From contig NZ_JHWC01000001.1 in the NCBI RefSeq assembly GCF_000687535.1, forward strand, positions 62,001-126,000: 64,000 nt of DNA, in the 5' to 3' direction. The notes under the pieces were generated by a model. It searched no databases. It was not told where the DNA came from and saw only the letters and a program-made list of their open reading frames with translations. Both the position numbers and the translations under genes were made by a program. Positions 61,760-64,000 of the stretch are shown in pieces (the first letter of the stretch is position 1; every line of letters begins with the position of its first letter). This DNA is from Helicobacter rodentium ATCC 700285. Lineage in GTDB: Bacteria; Campylobacterota; Campylobacteria; Campylobacterales; Helicobacteraceae.

Positions 61760-64000
61760 TAACCCCTAGCCCCCATTAATTCACGGATTCTACGCAAAAA
61801 CCATTCATAGTCTTGACGGAATCCTAGAGTAATATTTGAAAGTGCCCCATCTAAATCGCCAAGAGATTTACAAAGATTTTCATTGAGATTAGAAGTTTGA
61901 TTGAGAGAAGTTGCAATATTGGTTTGTATGATTTTTAAAATTGTATCAATCTCTTTGCGGTTATTCTCTAGCGATAAATGAGTTTTTGTCAGCGCATCGC
62001 TTAGATTTTTTTGCAATTTATTAAACTCATTAAGAAGCTCTACACTTGCATTTTTAGGAGTCTCTATGCTTTGTTTTGTGAGAATTTCAAGAGTAGCAAG
62101 ATAACTCTTTGCCATTTCAGATAAAGTTGTTTTGATATTTTTGTCCAAAGCATTAAAACTTGTCATTACCTCTTTTGTGTGAGATTGTAATTGTGCATTA
62201 CTTGCTTGCAATAAATTATTCGCTAAATTTTCAGAGTTTGCCAAGACTTTTTGAGCATTACTTTCAAAGCCCTGCGCAATATTTCTTAAACATATTTGTA
62301 AGTCTTGTTCTAATTTTTGGTGTGTTTCCAAGCTTGTTTTTTGAGTATTTTGCGATAATGTCGTTAAATGCGTCTGATAAGCATTGGTTGTATTTTTCAA
62401 AAACGCACTCAAAGATTCCAAAGCATTCTTATAAGATTCGCCAAAGCTACTACGTATTTGATTTTGAATCTCTACATTATGGTTTTGGCTTTCTTTGTGC
62501 ATTAGAACTAGGCTTTGATTAAACTCATTGACATTTTTTGTCATTAAATCCTGCAAGTTTTGGCTATGTGTTTGGTTTTGCTTTAGCAAACTTGTTACGC
62601 TCGTTCCAATTTCGTCGGTAGTTTTTGCCAAATTATCCCTTAAACTCTCATTGAAACTTTGGAATCCCTCTTGTATATTTTTTGTGCTTTCCTTAAAGGA
62701 ATCCATTAATGTTTGATTGGTATGTATTAGAGATTCTTCAATGTTTTGTGTGCTTTGACTTAGAGTATTTGCAGTATCATTAAGCAAAGAATCCAAAGAT
62801 TTGGTGGTAGTAAGCATAGAACTCTCTATCTCTTTGCTAAGAATAGTTAAAGTCTCTTTAGAATCTTTGAAGTTTTCCTCTAAAGTTTTTGTAGTATTTC
62901 CTAGAAGTTTATCAAAATTCAATACGGCATTTGCAATGTGTTGCTCTAATGTATCGGAATTTTTCACTAGATTCTTTTGTGTTTGTTCACCCAATTCTTG
63001 TAAATTGCGACTTGCTTTTTCTAGTGCGCTTTCCATTTCTTGTGAATGTCGCAAGAGGACTTCATCGCTTCGCTTACTTTGCTCCTCCACCAACAACAAA
63101 GACTCTTTTTGTGCATTCTCTAATGTATCCAAATTCTCTTCAAAGCTTTCTTTCACCTCATCTAATCGTTCTTTAATGCTGCTTTGTATTTGGGTTATCA
63201 TCTCCAAATTTTTATGTTTTAATGTAGAATCACTCTCTATCAAGGAATCCATAAAATCTTGGGTTTTTGTTTTAAGGGATTCCAATGCGCATTCCAAATT
63301 TTCCTTATTTTGCTCCAAATAAGCACGATTGAACTCACTAAAGGATGTCTGCAAAGCATTTAATTGCTCAAATTGTTTTTGTGTGTCCTCTTCTATTGCC
63401 TTGAAACTATTTTCTAATATTTCTTGTGTATTTTCTTGGTGTGTTTTTACGCTTTTTGTCAAGAAATCTTGCACTTCCCCTAAAGATTCTTTAGTGTATT
63501 CTAGTGCTTGTGTGTGTGTATGTTGTAGATTCTGGCTTAAACTTTCCACACTTCCAAGAGCCTTGTTTGCATTTTCGTGCATTTTTTCAAATCCCTGCAA
63601 GAGGTGTGAAAGTTTTTCATTCTCTATTCTTGAAGCCTCAATGCTATGGGCTAAGGCAGTATAAACCTCTAAAACTTCTGCATTGCGCATAGCGACTGCT
63701 TCTAGGGATTCTTTTGTGGATTCAAAAAGTTTTAATGTGTTTTTAAGGCTTGAATCTAGCCCCACGATAGAATCCTTATAATTACTTTGCCATAAAATCA
63801 TCTGCGCCACTGCATTATTTAACTCTTTAAAATTATCCCCAAACTGGTCTGTAATTCTCTGATTAAAATCCCTAATAACCCCCTCAAGCGCAGAAATTAA
63901 CTCCTTAGACGCTCCTTGTGCAAGATGGTGCATTGCCTCTTTTAATGCAAGATTTGTTTTTGCAAAATAATCCTCTAAAACTTTAAAATTGTTTGCCTGT
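61759..64000 (-). CDS. ZorA-like MotA/TolQ/ExbB family protein with giant coiled-coil tail (5' end beyond window)
   Basis: At least 747 residues are visible with no stop to the window edge. The true start and the membrane segments lie outside. The first visible part, VIRDFNQRITDQFGDNFKELNNAVAQMILWQSNYKDS, is the post-membrane segment characteristic of ZorA-type proton channels. Beyond it come roughly 650 residues of near-continuous coiled coil with heptads and repeated S/T/N-L-x-x-S/T motifs. A short C-terminal cap ends RQDYEWFLRRIRELMGARG. In Zorya, ZorA forms the channel with ZorB and its intracellular tail transmits the phage-infection signal. The visible tail is longer than the one I recall for E. 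coli ZorA (about 500 residues). Confidence 0.72.
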   Translation of the reverse strand, partial: QANNFKVLEDYFAKTNLALKEAMHHLAQGASKELISALEGVIRDFNQRITDQFGDNFKELNNAVAQMILWQSNYKDSIVGLDSSLKNTLKLFESTKESLEAVAMRNAEVLEVYTALAHSIEASRIENEKLSHLLQGFEKMHENANKALGSVESLSQNLQHTHTQALEYTKESLGEVQDFLTKSVKTHQENTQEILENSFKAIEEDTQKQFEQLNALQTSFSEFNRAYLEQNKENLECALESLKTKTQDFMDSLIESDSTLKHKNLEMITQIQSSIKERLDEVKESFEENLDTLENAQKESLLLVEEQSKRSDEVLLRHSQEMESALEKASRNLQELGEQTQKNLVKNSDTLEQHIANAVLNFDKLLGNTTKTLEENFKDSKETLTILSKEIESSMLTTTKSLDSLLNDTANTLSQSTQNIEESLIHTNQTLMDSFKESTKNIQEGFQSFNESLRDNLAKTTDEIGTSVTSLLKQNQTHSQNLQDLMTKNVNEFNQSLVLMHKESQNHNVEIQNQIRSSFGESYKNALESLSAFLKNTTNAYQTHLTTLSQNTQKTSLETHQKLEQDLQICLRNIAQGFESNAQKVLANSENLANNLLQASNAQLQSHTKEVMTSFNALDKNIKTTLSEMAKSYLATLEILTKQSIETPKNASVELLNEFNKLQKNLSDALTKTHLSLENNRKEIDTILKIIQTNIATSLNQTSNLNENLCKSLGDLDGALSNITLGFRQDYEWFLRRIRELMGARG

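Overview
The window is about 64 kb of an AT-rich, gene-dense chromosome from a member of the Campylobacterota, most likely a non-gastric Helicobacter. Four things point there. Gene order matches Helicobacter: fliK-flgD-flgE2; rluD-FN3 lipoprotein-trmB-ftsE-ftsX-EnvC-like; flaG-fliD-fliS-fliT-like. Genes typical of the group are present: pflA, ciaB, UPF0323, a MOMP-type porin and a CheB without a receiver domain. A pglB oligosaccharyltransferase and a type II-C Cas9 suggest the H. pullorum/H. canadensis/H. winghamensis group rather than H. pylori, but this species-level guess is weak. Promoters are of the extended -10 type (TGnTATAAT) without a clear -35 box, as expected for this phylum.

Layout. 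1-2.4 kb: 5' three quarters of cas9, reading leftward out of the window, placed 29 bp behind rpoD. 2.4-10 kb (minus): rpoD; a pflA-xseB-nitrilase-like operon; a membrane metallophosphoesterase with a PilJ-like sensor protein. 9.8-18.6 kb: a lipoprotein (plus), alaS, and a sigma-54-type hook operon fliK-flgD-flgE2. 18.8-25 kb (plus): typA, nitroreductase, nrdA, PIN-PhoH ATPase. 25.3-31.7 kb (minus): rodA, tRNA-Ile(CAU), HMA protein, DnaJ-like protein, ciaB, cheR, cheB, yigZ. 31.8-41.3 kb (plus): rluD-like, FN3 lipoprotein, trmB, ftsEX, EnvC-like, an ATP-grasp-like protein, marC, DUF455. 41.4-45.3 kb: nadB and a small lipoprotein (minus), against DciA-like and uvrC (plus). 45.8-47.6 kb (minus): UPF0323 lipoprotein and a YgiC-like ATP-grasp enzyme. 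48-52.3 kb (plus): hemL, AtpZ-like, an unknown membrane protein, a MOMP-like porin and a tiny Cys-rich membrane protein. 52.8-60.9 kb (plus): a GT8-like glycosyltransferase, pglB, moaC, the flagellar filament cap operon and a DUF2156 protein. 61-64 kb (minus): a ZorA/ZorB-like ion-driven motor pair, with the 5' end of zorA beyond the window.

How genes work together. Flagellar and chemotaxis functions recur in separate transcription units: PflA motor scaffold, FliK/FlgD/FlgE2 hook, FlaG/FliD/FliS filament cap, CheR/CheB adaptation. Division and envelope growth are served by RodA, FtsEX, the EnvC-like activator and the FN3 lipoprotein. Defence-related content lies at both ends: cas9 on the left and an orphan ZorAB-like pair on the right.

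The strongest unexplained structures are four. A family of variable-core palindromic repeats (13 copies plus a fragment) fills nearly every large intergenic gap. The rodA coding sequence terminates inside a tRNA gene. The ZorAB-like motor lacks the expected zorC/D or zorE genes downstream. The hook protein carries a module triplet resembling carbohydrate-binding CBM5/12 sequences.
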